Source: Mycobacterium sp. AZCC_0083
GTDB taxonomy: Bacteria > Actinomycetota > Actinomycetes > Mycobacteriales > Mycobacteriaceae
Assembly (NCBI RefSeq): GCF_014202335.1
Contig: NZ_JACHGP010000009.1
Coordinates: 62,001-126,000 of the forward strand
Direction: 5' to 3'
Length of the DNA: 64,000 bases
Shown here: piece after piece, positions 1 to 7,199 of the stretch
Layout: each line of letters begins with the position of its first letter
Numbering within the stretch: position 1 is the first letter of the stretch
The notes under the pieces: generated by a model
What the model saw: the letters and a program-made list of their open reading frames with translations, nothing else
Told to the model about the DNA's origin: nothing
The model's database searches: none
Translations under genes and position numbers: made by a program

Positions 1-222
1 GTCCTCGTCGTCGACGAGACCGACGTCGGCCAGCCGGTCCAGGACCGCGGCGCTGACGTCATCGGGGTAGCCCCGCTTCGTCAGCTGCCCTGCCAGCTCG
101 GCCCGGGTTCGCGCCCGCGCGGTGAGCAGGCGCAGGCACAAGGCCCGCGCCTGCTCTTCGCGGGAACCCGAATCCGCTTGCGGCGACTCAGAAGTCGACG
201 GGAGCGGGCAGGGGTTCGACAT
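1..222 (-). CDS. recX: RecX regulatory protein, N-terminal part (runs off the window)
   Basis: RecX binds RecA filaments and limits their recombinase and coprotease activity. The visible 74 codons start with an ATG inside the 3' end of recA, overlapping it by 35 bp, and read into the left edge. The segment EEQARALCLRLLTARARTRA followed by a KRGYPDD motif is the conserved first helical repeat of the RecX family, and the first residues (PLPSTSE) resemble the start of tuberculous RecX. The overlap with recA implies co-transcription and coupled translation, as is usual in mycobacteria. The C-terminal repeats lie outside the window. Confidence 0.93.
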   Translation of the reverse strand, partial: MSNPCPLPSTSESPQADSGSREEQARALCLRLLTARARTRAELAGQLTKRGYPDDVSAAVLDRLADVGLVDDED

Positions 223-1240
223 TGACGGGCTCATCGGTCAGCACGGCACCGATGCCGAGCTTTTCCTTGATCTTCTTCTCGATCTCTGCGGCCGTATCGG
301 GGTTCTCGATCAGGAAGTTGCGGGCGTTCTCCTTGCCCTGGCCCAGCTGCTCACCCTCGTAGGTGAACCAGGAACCGGACTTGCGGACGAAGCCGTGCTC
401 GACACCCATGTCGATGAGCGAGCCCTCCTTGGAGATGCCCTTGCCGTACAGGATGTCGAACTCGGCCTGCTTGAACGGCGGTGCCATCTTGTTCTTGACG
501 ACCTTGCAGCGGGTCCGGTTGCCGACCGCGTCGGTGCCGTCCTTGAGCGTCTCGATGCGTCGCACGTCCAGGCGGATGGAGGCGTAGAACTTCAACGCCT
601 TTCCGCCCGTCGTCGTTTCGGGCGAGCCGAACATGACGCCGATCTTCTCGCGAAGCTGGTTGATGAAGATCGCGGTGGTATTCGAGTTGCTCAGCGCACC
701 GGTGATCTTGCGGAGCGCCTGGCTCATCAGCCGGGCCTGCAGGCCGACGTGGCTGTCGCCCATCTCGCCCTCGATCTCCGCACGCGGCACCAGGGCAGCC
801 ACCGAGTCGATGACCAGGATGTCCAGGGCGCCGGACCGGATCAGCATGTCGGCGATCTCGAGTGCCTGCTCGCCGGTGTCCGGCTGAGAGACCAGCAGCG
901 AGTCGGTGTCCACGCCCAGCTTCTTGGCGTAGTCGGGATCCAGCGCGTGCTCGGCGTCGATGAAGGCCGCGATGCCGCCTGCGGCCTGGGCATTGGCCAC
1001 CGCGTGCAGCGCGACGGTGGTCTTACCCGAGGATTCCGGGCCGTAGATCTCGACCACTCGGCCGCGGGGCAGCCCGCCGATGCCGAGCGCCACGTCAAGG
1101 GCGATCGACCCGGTCGGGATGACAGAGATCGGCGCACGCACCTCGTCGCCGAGTCGCATCACCGAACCTTTGCCGTGACTCTTCTCGATTTGAGCGAGTG
1201 CAAGCTCGAGGGCCTTCTCGCGATCGGGGGCTTGTGCCAT
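188..1240 (-). CDS. recA: Recombinase RecA
   Basis: RecA forms filaments on single-stranded DNA, drives strand exchange, and stimulates LexA self-cleavage in the SOS response. The Walker A motif GPESSGKTT is at about residues 67-75, and the L2 loop region (FGSPETTTGGKALKF) and the C-terminal acidic tail are present. The start chosen is the ATG giving MAQAPDREKAL, matching mycobacterial RecA; an upstream in-frame ATG at 1255 would add five residues. The protein is 350 aa and uninterrupted, so the intein found in M. tuberculosis RecA is absent. A LexA box and a PafBC-type promoter lie upstream, so damage induction by both routes is likely. Confidence 0.98.
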   Translation of the reverse strand: MAQAPDREKALELALAQIEKSHGKGSVMRLGDEVRAPISVIPTGSIALDVALGIGGLPRGRVVEIYGPESSGKTTVALHAVANAQAAGGIAAFIDAEHALDPDYAKKLGVDTDSLLVSQPDTGEQALEIADMLIRSGALDILVIDSVAALVPRAEIEGEMGDSHVGLQARLMSQALRKITGALSNSNTTAIFINQLREKIGVMFGSPETTTGGKALKFYASIRLDVRRIETLKDGTDAVGNRTRCKVVKNKMAPPFKQAEFDILYGKGISKEGSLIDMGVEHGFVRKSGSWFTYEGEQLGQGKENARNFLIENPDTAAEIEKKIKEKLGIGAVLTDEPVNVEPLPAPVDF

Positions 1241-1309
1241 GGTGTGTGTCTCCATCCCTCTTGGTAAGTCCAGGTGTTCGGTTGATCGGTGTTCGATCAG
1301 TTGGCCGTG

Positions 1310-1332
1310 ACGTTAGGGGTCCCCACCGACAA
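1310..1332 (-). promoter_or_regulatory. RecA-NDp (PafBC-type) promoter of recA
   Basis: On the minus strand the sequence reads TTGTCGGTG, eight bases, then TAACGT. This matches the mycobacterial LexA-independent DNA-damage promoter motif tTGTCRgtg-N8-TAnnnT, which the WYL-domain regulator PafBC activates. It lies about 70 bp before the recA start. The match is seen directly; PafBC control is inferred from the known motif. Confidence 0.85.
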
Positions 1333-1377
1333 GTGGGCCTGACCAGCGTTTCGCCGTCGAACAATGCCCACAGTAGA

Positions 1378-1392
1378 CGAACACGTGTTCGA
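1378..1392. promoter_or_regulatory. LexA SOS box of recA
   Basis: CGAAC-ACGT-GTTCG is a perfect palindrome that fits the mycobacterial/Gram-positive SOS box core CGAAC-N4-GTTCG. It lies upstream of recA and of the PafBC-type promoter, the arrangement of the two recA promoters known from M. tuberculosis. Confidence 0.9.
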
Positions 1393-1476
1393 TTCAAGTT
1401 GACACGCCGCGCGGGGAGGACAGGCGAATGAAATAGCGCTAACCCGAAGCGTTCGTCCCTATCCGAACCCGACGGA

Positions 1477-1671
1477 TCACCACTGGTCGCGGGGCACGTC
1501 GAAGTCGGCGCAGAGCGCGCGCCACACCTCGCGGGGATCGACCCCCTCGTCGATGGCCTGCACCGCGGTGCGTCCACCGAAGCCGCTCAACACGTGGTCG
1601 ACGAGCATCGACCCGCCCCGTACTCGACCGAACCGACCCTCGACCAGTTCGCGGAATTCCGTCAGCCGCAC
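1477..1671 (-). CDS. DUF3046 family protein
   Basis: This 64-aa protein matches the short DUF3046 family (Rv2738c-like) found next to recA in actinobacteria. Conserved features are MRLTEFRELVEGRFG at the N-terminus, DHVLSGFGGRTA in the middle and VWRALCADFDVPRDQW at the end. No enzymatic role is known for the family. It starts nine bases after the stop of the upstream glycosyltransferase gene, so the two probably share a transcript, while recA has its own promoters. Confidence 0.88.
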   Translation of the reverse strand: MRLTEFRELVEGRFGRVRGGSMLVDHVLSGFGGRTAVQAIDEGVDPREVWRALCADFDVPRDQW

Positions 1672-1680
1672 GCGACCAAC

Positions 1681-2853
1681 CTACGCCGACGGTGCCAGTG
1701 CTTCATGGCACACCCGTACCGGATCGGCGACCCCGCGAACGTCGTCGACGGCGCGGCGAGCGGCGTCCCGGAACCGGGGCGACCCGATCACCTCGCCCAC
1801 CGCGGCGGCCAACGCCTCACCGGTGAGCGGCCGGACCAGAACCGCACTCCCTTGCCGCACAATGCGATTGGCGATCTCCCACTGGTCGCCCCCTCCGGGC
1901 ACCACCACCATCGGCACGCCTGCCTGCAGTGTCTTGGACACCATGCCGTGCCCGCCGCCGCAAATCACCAGATCCGCGCGCGTCAGGAGCACGTCCTGAC
2001 GGCCCAGCCCGACCGTCGCCCACGTCGGCACCTCCACGTCGGCGCCGCCCAGCCTCGACACCATCACCCGCGATCCCTCGGGCAGCGTGCTGCCAGGTAT
2101 CAACGTCTGCAGTGCCAGTTCGGCAAGGCCAGCCATGCCGGTCGTCGCCGTCGACGGCGCGACCACGACCACGGGCCCGTCGCCATCGGGGACGTCGAGC
2201 ACTGCCGACGTCGGTTCGAAGTGCAGAGGGCCGACCACCACGGCCTCGGCCGGCCAATCGGGTCGCGGCACCTCAAGGGCGGGCAGCGTCGCGATCAGGC
2301 GACGCAGCGGGCCGAGGTCGGCCGCGGGCAGACCGATCTCGGCTCGCGCGGCGGTGCGCTGTTGAACCCCTTTGCGCACCGAACGCGCGCTCAGCGCCCG
2401 GAACACCGCGTCGCGCAGCCGACCGCGCAGACCCCGGCCCGGCGCCAACCCGCTGCCCACCGGCGGCAACCCCTTGGACGGCAGGTACAGCGGGTGAGGG
2501 CTCAGCTCGACCCACGGCACGCCGAGCAGCTCGGCGGCCAGCCCGCCACAGGTGGTGATCACGTCGGACACGATCAGATCCGGTGCCAGGGCCTTGAGGC
2601 CCGGCAGGTTGAGGACGGCCATCCGGGCGCCCCGCCGGTGGATCTTCGCCCCTGAGTCTTCGTCGTCGTCATCGTCCGTCGGATCCAGCCCGACGAGTTC
2701 CGCGGCATCGACACCGGCAGCGCGGGCGGTGTCGAGCCACTCGATACCCGTGAGCAGCGTAGGGATGTCGCCGGCTGCCAGGAACTTCTGGCATAGCGCC
2801 AGCGCGGGAAATGCGTGCCCGGGGTCGGGTCCGGCGACCACCACGACGCGCAT
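1681..2853 (-). CDS. GT1/MGT-type glycosyltransferase (Rv2739c-like)
   Basis: This 390-aa protein has the GT-B layout of the UDP-glucuronosyl/macrolide glycosyltransferase superfamily. The N-terminus VVVAGPDPGHAFPALAL resembles the acceptor-binding domain start, and the C-terminal nucleotide-sugar signature is clear (VICGGGHGMVSKTLQAG then VPGGGDQWEIANRI, residues about 285-325). It is expected to transfer a sugar to a small hydrophobic acceptor, but sugar and acceptor cannot be read from sequence. It is likely co-transcribed with the DUF3046 gene. The position between recA and an EphG-like gene is conserved in mycobacteria. Confidence 0.85.
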   Translation of the reverse strand: MRVVVVAGPDPGHAFPALALCQKFLAAGDIPTLLTGIEWLDTARAAGVDAAELVGLDPTDDDDDEDSGAKIHRRGARMAVLNLPGLKALAPDLIVSDVITTCGGLAAELLGVPWVELSPHPLYLPSKGLPPVGSGLAPGRGLRGRLRDAVFRALSARSVRKGVQQRTAARAEIGLPAADLGPLRRLIATLPALEVPRPDWPAEAVVVGPLHFEPTSAVLDVPDGDGPVVVVAPSTATTGMAGLAELALQTLIPGSTLPEGSRVMVSRLGGADVEVPTWATVGLGRQDVLLTRADLVICGGGHGMVSKTLQAGVPMVVVPGGGDQWEIANRIVRQGSAVLVRPLTGEALAAAVGEVIGSPRFRDAARRAVDDVRGVADPVRVCHEALAPSA

Positions 2854-2913
2854 CGGCCCACCCTAGCCACAGCGCAGACACGCGGCGACGGGCAGGAGAT
2901 TAGGCTGGCCGTC

Positions 2914-3351
2914 ATGACAGAGCAGACATCGACCGAGACGAGCGAGCAGAACGCCGTCATCGTCGAGACGTTCCTCAACTCGCTGCAGGACCAGGACTTC
3001 GCCGCGGTGGATGCCCTGATTGCCGACGACATCGTCTACCAGAACGTCGGATTGCCCACGATCCGTGGCGGAGCCCGCGTGAAAAAGCTGCTCCGGGGCA
3101 TGGAAGGCCGGATGGGCTTCGAGGTGAAGTTCCATCGCAACGTGGCCGACGGCGCCACCGTGCTGAACGAGCGCACCGACGCCATCGTCCTTGGACCGTT
3201 GCGCATGCAGTTTTGGGTGTGCGGCGTGTTCGAGGTCCACGACGGGCAGATCACGCTGTGGCGCGACTACTTCGACTTCTACGACTTCACCAAGGCGATC
3301 CTGCGCGGGATCGCCGGGACGGTCATTCCATCCCTGCGCGCGACGTTGTGA
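2914..3351 (+). CDS. Limonene-1,2-epoxide hydrolase family protein (EphG-like)
   Basis: The 145-aa product has the NTF2-like fold of the limonene epoxide hydrolase family. It includes LNSLQDQDFAAVDALIADDI, then NVGLPTIRGGARV, and a C-terminal WRDYFDFYDFTKAILRG that supplies the conserved active-site Asp/Arg region. The homologue Rv2740 (EphG) hydrates bulky lipid or sterol epoxides. The start is the ATG just after GGCCGTC; an upstream in-frame start would overlap the divergent glycosyltransferase gene. It is followed after 10 bp by a DUF5313 gene on the same strand. Confidence 0.87.
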   Translation: MTEQTSTETSEQNAVIVETFLNSLQDQDFAAVDALIADDIVYQNVGLPTIRGGARVKKLLRGMEGRMGFEVKFHRNVADGATVLNERTDAIVLGPLRMQFWVCGVFEVHDGQITLWRDYFDFYDFTKAILRGIAGTVIPSLRATL

Positions 3352-3361
3352 CCGGCACGGC

Positions 3362-3775
3362 ATGAGCGAGACCGCGCGCACCAAGCCGAATGCCTGGCAA
3401 TACGTCACGTACTGCTACGGCCGGCGCCTGCCCAATTCGATGAAGCAGTGGGTCGCCGACGACCTGGCTGGCGAGGGCGCAACGGTCCGCATGATGGTCC
3501 GGGTGTTCATTCCGGCGGTGCTGCTCCTCGCGCCGTTCTGGATCATCCCGATGTCGCTGTACCTGCACATGTCCACGACGTTGCCGATCCTGATCCCGTT
3601 CGTGTTCTTCTCGCACGCACTGAACAAGGTGTGGCGGCGGCACATGTTGCGCAAGCACGGGTTGGATCCCGGCCTCGTCGACTACGTCGCCCGCCAGCGC
3701 AACGCCCACGTGCACGACGCCTACATCGCAAAGTACGGACCGCGATCGGGGCCGCCGAGCAGCCACGACGTCTGA
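3362..3775 (+). CDS. DUF5313 family membrane protein
   Basis: This 137-aa protein begins SETARTKPNAWQYVTYCYGR, the typical opening of DUF5313 proteins. It has two central hydrophobic segments (around FIPAVLLLAPFWIIPMSLYL and TLPILIPFVFFSHAL) and a basic C-terminal half with KVWRRHMLRKHGLDP. Both ends probably face the cytoplasm. Function is unknown. It ends 4 bp before the convergent pspM stop. It lies where Rv2742c (reported as PspN) is annotated on the opposite strand in M. tuberculosis. Confidence 0.82.
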   Translation: MSETARTKPNAWQYVTYCYGRRLPNSMKQWVADDLAGEGATVRMMVRVFIPAVLLLAPFWIIPMSLYLHMSTTLPILIPFVFFSHALNKVWRRHMLRKHGLDPGLVDYVARQRNAHVHDAYIAKYGPRSGPPSSHDV

Positions 3776-3779
3776 GCCG

Positions 3780-4592
3780 TCAGGCGCCGCGCAGGTGGCC
3801 GAGCTCGTCGAACGCCTGCGCCCAGCCGTTCAGCCGGTCGGTCGCGGTACCCAGCTCGTGGCGGTAGCGCTGGGCGGACATCGGCGAACTCGACATCGTT
3901 CCGCTGTTCGCGGCTGAGACCAATTGCGCTGCGGCGGTGACCATTTCGTTGTACTGCCGTACACCGGTCTCCAGCTGTGCGCTGAACGCGCGGATGGTGG
4001 GCGTCAGGTGCGCACGGGACTGCGGCGACGCGCCCGCGGCCCGCTCCATCGACACCAGGTCGGTGGCGGTAGCCGCCATGGTGGCCGCGGTCTGATTGGC
4101 CGCCAAGGTCACCTCGCGCAGCTCGTCGTCCGGCAGCATCCGGCCGCGCTGCATCACGCCGAGCAAGGAGAACATGCCGCGCTCGGCCGACGTCAGCGCC
4201 GCCATCGGCTGACGGGCCGCCGAACCCCACGGCGGGAGCCGGCGCACCGAGCGCTGCGGCGGCAACGGTTCGGCCTTCAGCCACCGGTACCGCAGGAAGC
4301 ACAGCGTCGCAAGGAAGGCCGCGCCGACGCCGATGCCGCCGGGGATGGGTAGCGCCCACGCCGGTGTGCTCCACGACGCCAGGACGGCCGTCACGACGAT
4401 CCAGAAGCCCGTCGCGACGGTGAAGAACAGCCCGAGGCGGAACGCCCGGCGGCGTCGGCGCAGCAGCTTCGCCCGCGGATCAGCGGCGGCGCCGAGCTTG
4501 TCCGCGAGGAGGTCGGAGAATTCCGCGGCGGTGTCGACGCCGCGCTGCGCGAGCGTGCGCCACGCCTCCACTCGTCCCGTCCGCGAACTCAT
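3780..4592 (-). CDS. pspM: PspM-like membrane protein of the phage-shock operon (Rv2743c-like)
   Basis: The 270-aa protein has an N-terminal soluble stretch, two adjacent membrane segments (about residues 58-78 and 85-105) and a long helical cytoplasmic part. In M. tuberculosis the counterpart interacts with PspA and ClgR-dependent envelope-stress signalling. AGGAG lies seven bases before the chosen ATG (MSSRTGRVEA); an ATG two codons earlier is too close to it. The gene follows pspA by 16 bp in the operon clgR-pspA-pspM. Confidence 0.85.
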   Translation of the reverse strand: MSSRTGRVEAWRTLAQRGVDTAAEFSDLLADKLGAAADPRAKLLRRRRRAFRLGLFFTVATGFWIVVTAVLASWSTPAWALPIPGGIGVGAAFLATLCFLRYRWLKAEPLPPQRSVRRLPPWGSAARQPMAALTSAERGMFSLLGVMQRGRMLPDDELREVTLAANQTAATMAATATDLVSMERAAGASPQSRAHLTPTIRAFSAQLETGVRQYNEMVTAAAQLVSAANSGTMSSSPMSAQRYRHELGTATDRLNGWAQAFDELGHLRGA

Positions 4593-4608
4593 CGTCATGC
4601 TCCTGAAC

Positions 4609-5424
4609 CTATTGCGACAGTGGGTTTTCCGGCGCCGCGGCGGGCGGGCTGGCTGCTGGCGTGGCGGTCGGGGCGGCGGTCGCGCCGCCGGCGGGCAACG
4701 CGTCACCGCGCATCGAGGCGCGGATCTGCTCGAGCCGCGAGTGCCCGGCCATCTGAACGCTGGCCTGCTGCACTTCCATCATCCGGCCCTGCACCGAGTT
4801 CTGCGCGAGCTCGGCGGCACCCATGGCGTTGGCGTAGCGGCTTTCGATCTTCTGGCGCACCTCGTCGAGGCTGGGGGTGGTGCCCGGTGCGGCCAGCTCG
4901 CTCATCGACTGCAGCGAGGCGCTGACCTGCTCCTGCATCTTTGCCTGCTCCAGCTGGCTGAGCAGCTTGCTGCGCTCGGCGATCTTCTGCTGCAGCATCA
5001 TCGCGTTCTGCTCGACCGCCTTCTTGGCCTGGCCTGCGGCCTGCAGCGCCTGGTCGTGCAACGCCTTGAGATCCTCGACGCTCTGCTCGGCGGTCACCAG
5101 TTGCGCAGCGAACGCCTCCGCGGCGTTGTTGTACTCGGTGGCCTTGGCCGCATCGCCCGACGCGGTGACCTGGTCGGCGAGCGTGAGCGCCTGGCGGACG
5201 TTGACCTGGAGCTTCTCGATGTCGGCGAGCTGACGGTTCAGCCGCATCTCCAGCTGACGCTGATTGCCGATCACCTGCGCTGCCTGCTGGGTCAGCGCCT
5301 GGTGTTGCCGCTGTGCGTCCTCGATGGCCTGCTGGATCTGCACCTTCGGGTCCGCGTACTGGTCGACCTTGGAGCTGAACAGCGCCATGAGGTATTTCCA
5401 CGCCTTGACGAACGGGTTGGCCAT
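4609..5424 (-). CDS. pspA: Phage-shock protein A (PspA/IM30, 35-kDa antigen)
   Basis: PspA is a peripheral membrane protein of the ESCRT-III superfamily that stabilises stressed inner membranes. The 271-aa product starts with the amphipathic helix ANPFVKAWKYLMALFSS and continues as a nearly unbroken alpha-helical coiled coil to about residue 220, then a low-complexity Ala/Pro tail. It lies between clgR and pspM as in other mycobacteria. GAAGGCGG seven bases upstream of the ATG is the ribosome binding site. Confidence 0.95.
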   Translation of the reverse strand: MANPFVKAWKYLMALFSSKVDQYADPKVQIQQAIEDAQRQHQALTQQAAQVIGNQRQLEMRLNRQLADIEKLQVNVRQALTLADQVTASGDAAKATEYNNAAEAFAAQLVTAEQSVEDLKALHDQALQAAGQAKKAVEQNAMMLQQKIAERSKLLSQLEQAKMQEQVSASLQSMSELAAPGTTPSLDEVRQKIESRYANAMGAAELAQNSVQGRMMEVQQASVQMAGHSRLEQIRASMRGDALPAGGATAAPTATPAASPPAAAPENPLSQ

Positions 5425-5545
5425 GGGAACGTTTCCGCCTTCGTGTCGTTTACTGCGCCTGCCGGGGACGGGCTGATGTGCATACAGCTACTGCCCAACT
5501 TATCGGGTTCGCAGCCACTCGTGGAGAACCAAGGGGCCCTGAAAG

Positions 5546-5878
5546 CTAGGCCACCGCCATCGTGACGACCTGGGGGATGACCACCTTGGTCGTGACGTCG
5601 ATGTTCGTCGTGCCTACGGCGGCCGGCTTCGCCGGGATCCGTTCGTGGCGGGCGAGTTCCTCACCGGCCTCCGACAGCACCCGCGACAGCGGAACCTCGA
5701 GAGCACCGCAGATGGCGCTCAGCAGTTCGCTGGACGCCTCCTTGCGGCCGCGCTCGACCTCGGACAGATATCCGAGGCTGACTCTGGCGTCGTCGGACAC
5801 CTCCCGGAGGGTGCGTCCCTGCTCGGTGCGGGCGTGACGCAGCACGTCGCCGATCACTTCGCGTAGCAGTGCCGTCAT
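5546..5878 (-). CDS. clgR: Transcriptional regulator ClgR
   Basis: ClgR is an XRE-family activator of clp protease, psp and other stress genes in actinobacteria. The 110-aa product has a helix-turn-helix from about residue 9 to 65 (ARTEQGRTLREVSDDARVSL then YLSEVERGRKEAS) and ends in a hydrophobic VVTMAVA tail typical of ClgR, likely a Clp degradation tag. AAGGAGAG precedes the ATG. It heads the clgR-pspA-pspM operon, and a SigE-like promoter is visible upstream. Confidence 0.94.
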   Translation of the reverse strand: MTALLREVIGDVLRHARTEQGRTLREVSDDARVSLGYLSEVERGRKEASSELLSAICGALEVPLSRVLSEAGEELARHERIPAKPAAVGTTNIDVTTKVVIPQVVTMAVA

Positions 5879-5913
5879 CGTGCTCTCCTTCGTCGGCCGG
5901 TCACTAACAGCTG

Positions 5914-5941
5914 AACGCCCGCGTGCTTGCAAATGGTTCCC
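5914..5941 (-). promoter_or_regulatory. SigE-type promoter upstream of clgR
   Basis: On the minus strand GGGAACCA is followed by 16 bases and then CGTT. This fits the mycobacterial extracytoplasmic-stress SigE consensus (GGAAC near -35, CGTT near -10). It lies about 36 bp before the clgR start. SigE control of clgR is established in M. tuberculosis; conservation here is inferred from the motif. Confidence 0.7.
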
Positions 5942-5954
5942 GGACCCACCCAGG

Positions 5955-6551
5955 TCACGCCGCGGCGGGTCGGCGACGTCCATCCCTGAGTGCCGAGACG
6001 ACGTAGTCCAGGCCCGTGACCACGGTCAACACGACAGCGGCCCACATCAACACCCACGCGCCGGTCAGCCAGGCACCGGACAGCGGAAGCACGAACAGTC
6101 CGATCGCCAGCGCCTGCACCAGCGTCTTGAGCTTTCCGCCGCGGCTGGCCGGAATGACGCCGCGCCGCAACACGGCGAAACGCAAAATGGTGACGCCGAT
6201 CTCACGCACCAGGATCACAATCGTCACCCACCACGGCAAATCGCCGAGCAGCGACAGCCCGATCAACGCCGCACCGATCAACGCCTTGTCGGCGATCGGA
6301 TCGGCGAGCTTGCCGAATTCGGTGACCAGATCGAAGCTTCTGGCCAGCGCGCCGTCGACTCGGTCGGTAATCACCGCGGCCGCAAATATGACGAATGCGA
6401 TTATGCGCCAACGTGTTTCATGGCCATCACCGGCGAACAGGGCCAGCAGGAACACGGGCACCAAGGCCATGCGTACACCGGTGAGGACGTTGGCGACGTT
6501 CGCGACACTGGCACGCGGAGTCACGGGATCGGTATCAGGCGGGCCAGGCAC
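5955..6551 (-). CDS. pgsA: CDP-diacylglycerol--glycerol-3-phosphate 3-phosphatidyltransferase
   Basis: PgsA makes phosphatidylglycerol phosphate from CDP-diacylglycerol at the inner membrane. The complete CDP-alcohol phosphotransferase signature D-x2-D-G-x2-A-R-x8-G-x3-D-x3-D is visible (TDRVDGALARSFDLVTEF, then GKLADPIADK, about residues 61-90). Several hydrophobic helices flank it and the length of 198 aa is normal. It lies upstream of clgR on the same strand (76 bp), matching pgsA3 next to clgR in M. tuberculosis. The exact start is less certain than the rest. Confidence 0.92.
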   Translation of the reverse strand: MPGPPDTDPVTPRASVANVANVLTGVRMALVPVFLLALFAGDGHETRWRIIAFVIFAAAVITDRVDGALARSFDLVTEFGKLADPIADKALIGAALIGLSLLGDLPWWVTIVILVREIGVTILRFAVLRRGVIPASRGGKLKTLVQALAIGLFVLPLSGAWLTGAWVLMWAAVVLTVVTGLDYVVSALRDGRRRPAAA

Positions 6552-6592
6552 CGAATCAGAATATCCGTTGCGGCAGCCGATATTCTCACAGC

Positions 6593-7111
6593 GTGAATGC
6601 AGCGCCCGAAACGGATGGGCTGGTCGTCCGCCGGGCCCGCACCTCTGACGTCCCCAGCATCAAGGCGCTCGTCGACGTGTACGCCGGCAAGATCCTGCTC
6701 GAGAAGAACCTCGTCACCCTCTACGAGTCCGTCCAGGAGTTCTGGGTCGCCGAGCTCGACGACGAGCTGGTGGGCTGCGGCGCGCTGCACGTCCTGTGGG
6801 CCGACCTCGGCGAGCTGCGCACCATCGCAGCGCACCCCAAGGTGCGCGGACGCGGTGTCGGGCACGCCGTCGTGGCGCGCCTCCTCGATGTGGCAAGGGA
6901 AATACGCCTCGAGCGGATCTTCGTACTGACCTTCGAGACCGAGTTCTTCGGCAAGCATGGCTTCAAGGAGATCGACGGCACCCCGGTGACCGCAGAGGTC
7001 TACGAGGAGATGTGCCGTTCCTACGACATCGGCGTCGCGGAGTTCCTCGACCTGTCCTACGTCAAGCCCAACATCCTCGGTAACACCCGGATGCTCGTGA
7101 CACTCAGCTAG
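6593..7111 (+). CDS. argA: Amino-acid N-acetyltransferase (ArgA type)
   Basis: The 172-aa GNAT protein acetylates glutamate for arginine synthesis; the M. tuberculosis homologue Rv2747 does this with glutamine as well. The acetyl-CoA binding segment is VRGRGVGHAVVARLLDVARE (about residues 83-102), preceded by the strand GELRTIAAHP. The C-terminus EFFGKHGFKEID and NTRMLVTLS matches the short ArgA class lacking the kinase domain. Translation starts at GTG at 6593. It is divergent from pgsA and convergent with ftsK. Confidence 0.9.
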   Translation: MNAAPETDGLVVRRARTSDVPSIKALVDVYAGKILLEKNLVTLYESVQEFWVAELDDELVGCGALHVLWADLGELRTIAAHPKVRGRGVGHAVVARLLDVAREIRLERIFVLTFETEFFGKHGFKEIDGTPVTAEVYEEMCRSYDIGVAEFLDLSYVKPNILGNTRMLVTLS

Positions 7112-7120
7112 AGCTGCGTG

Positions 7121-7194
7121 CGCCGAATGTGACACCGCTGCGAGAAATCCGGCTCAAAGTCAAGTGGTTGTTGCAACGGCATCACGTTCGGCGG
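7121..7194. repeat. Imperfect long palindrome between convergent argA and ftsK
   Basis: The left arm starts CGCCGAATGTGACACCGCTGC and pairs with the right arm near 7174-7194 (reverse complement CGCCGAACGTGATGCCGTTGC). Only four positions differ in 21, all transitions. The loop is about 30 bases. It fills the 88-bp gap between two gene ends and could act as a bidirectional terminator. The opening CCGAATGTGA recurs in the palindrome near 20.8 kb. Confidence 0.7.
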
Positions 7195-7199
7195 GTCGC

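Noticed and set aside
188..1240. RecA intein as in M. tuberculosis
   Set aside because: The reading frame is continuous and of normal RecA length, with no splicing motifs.
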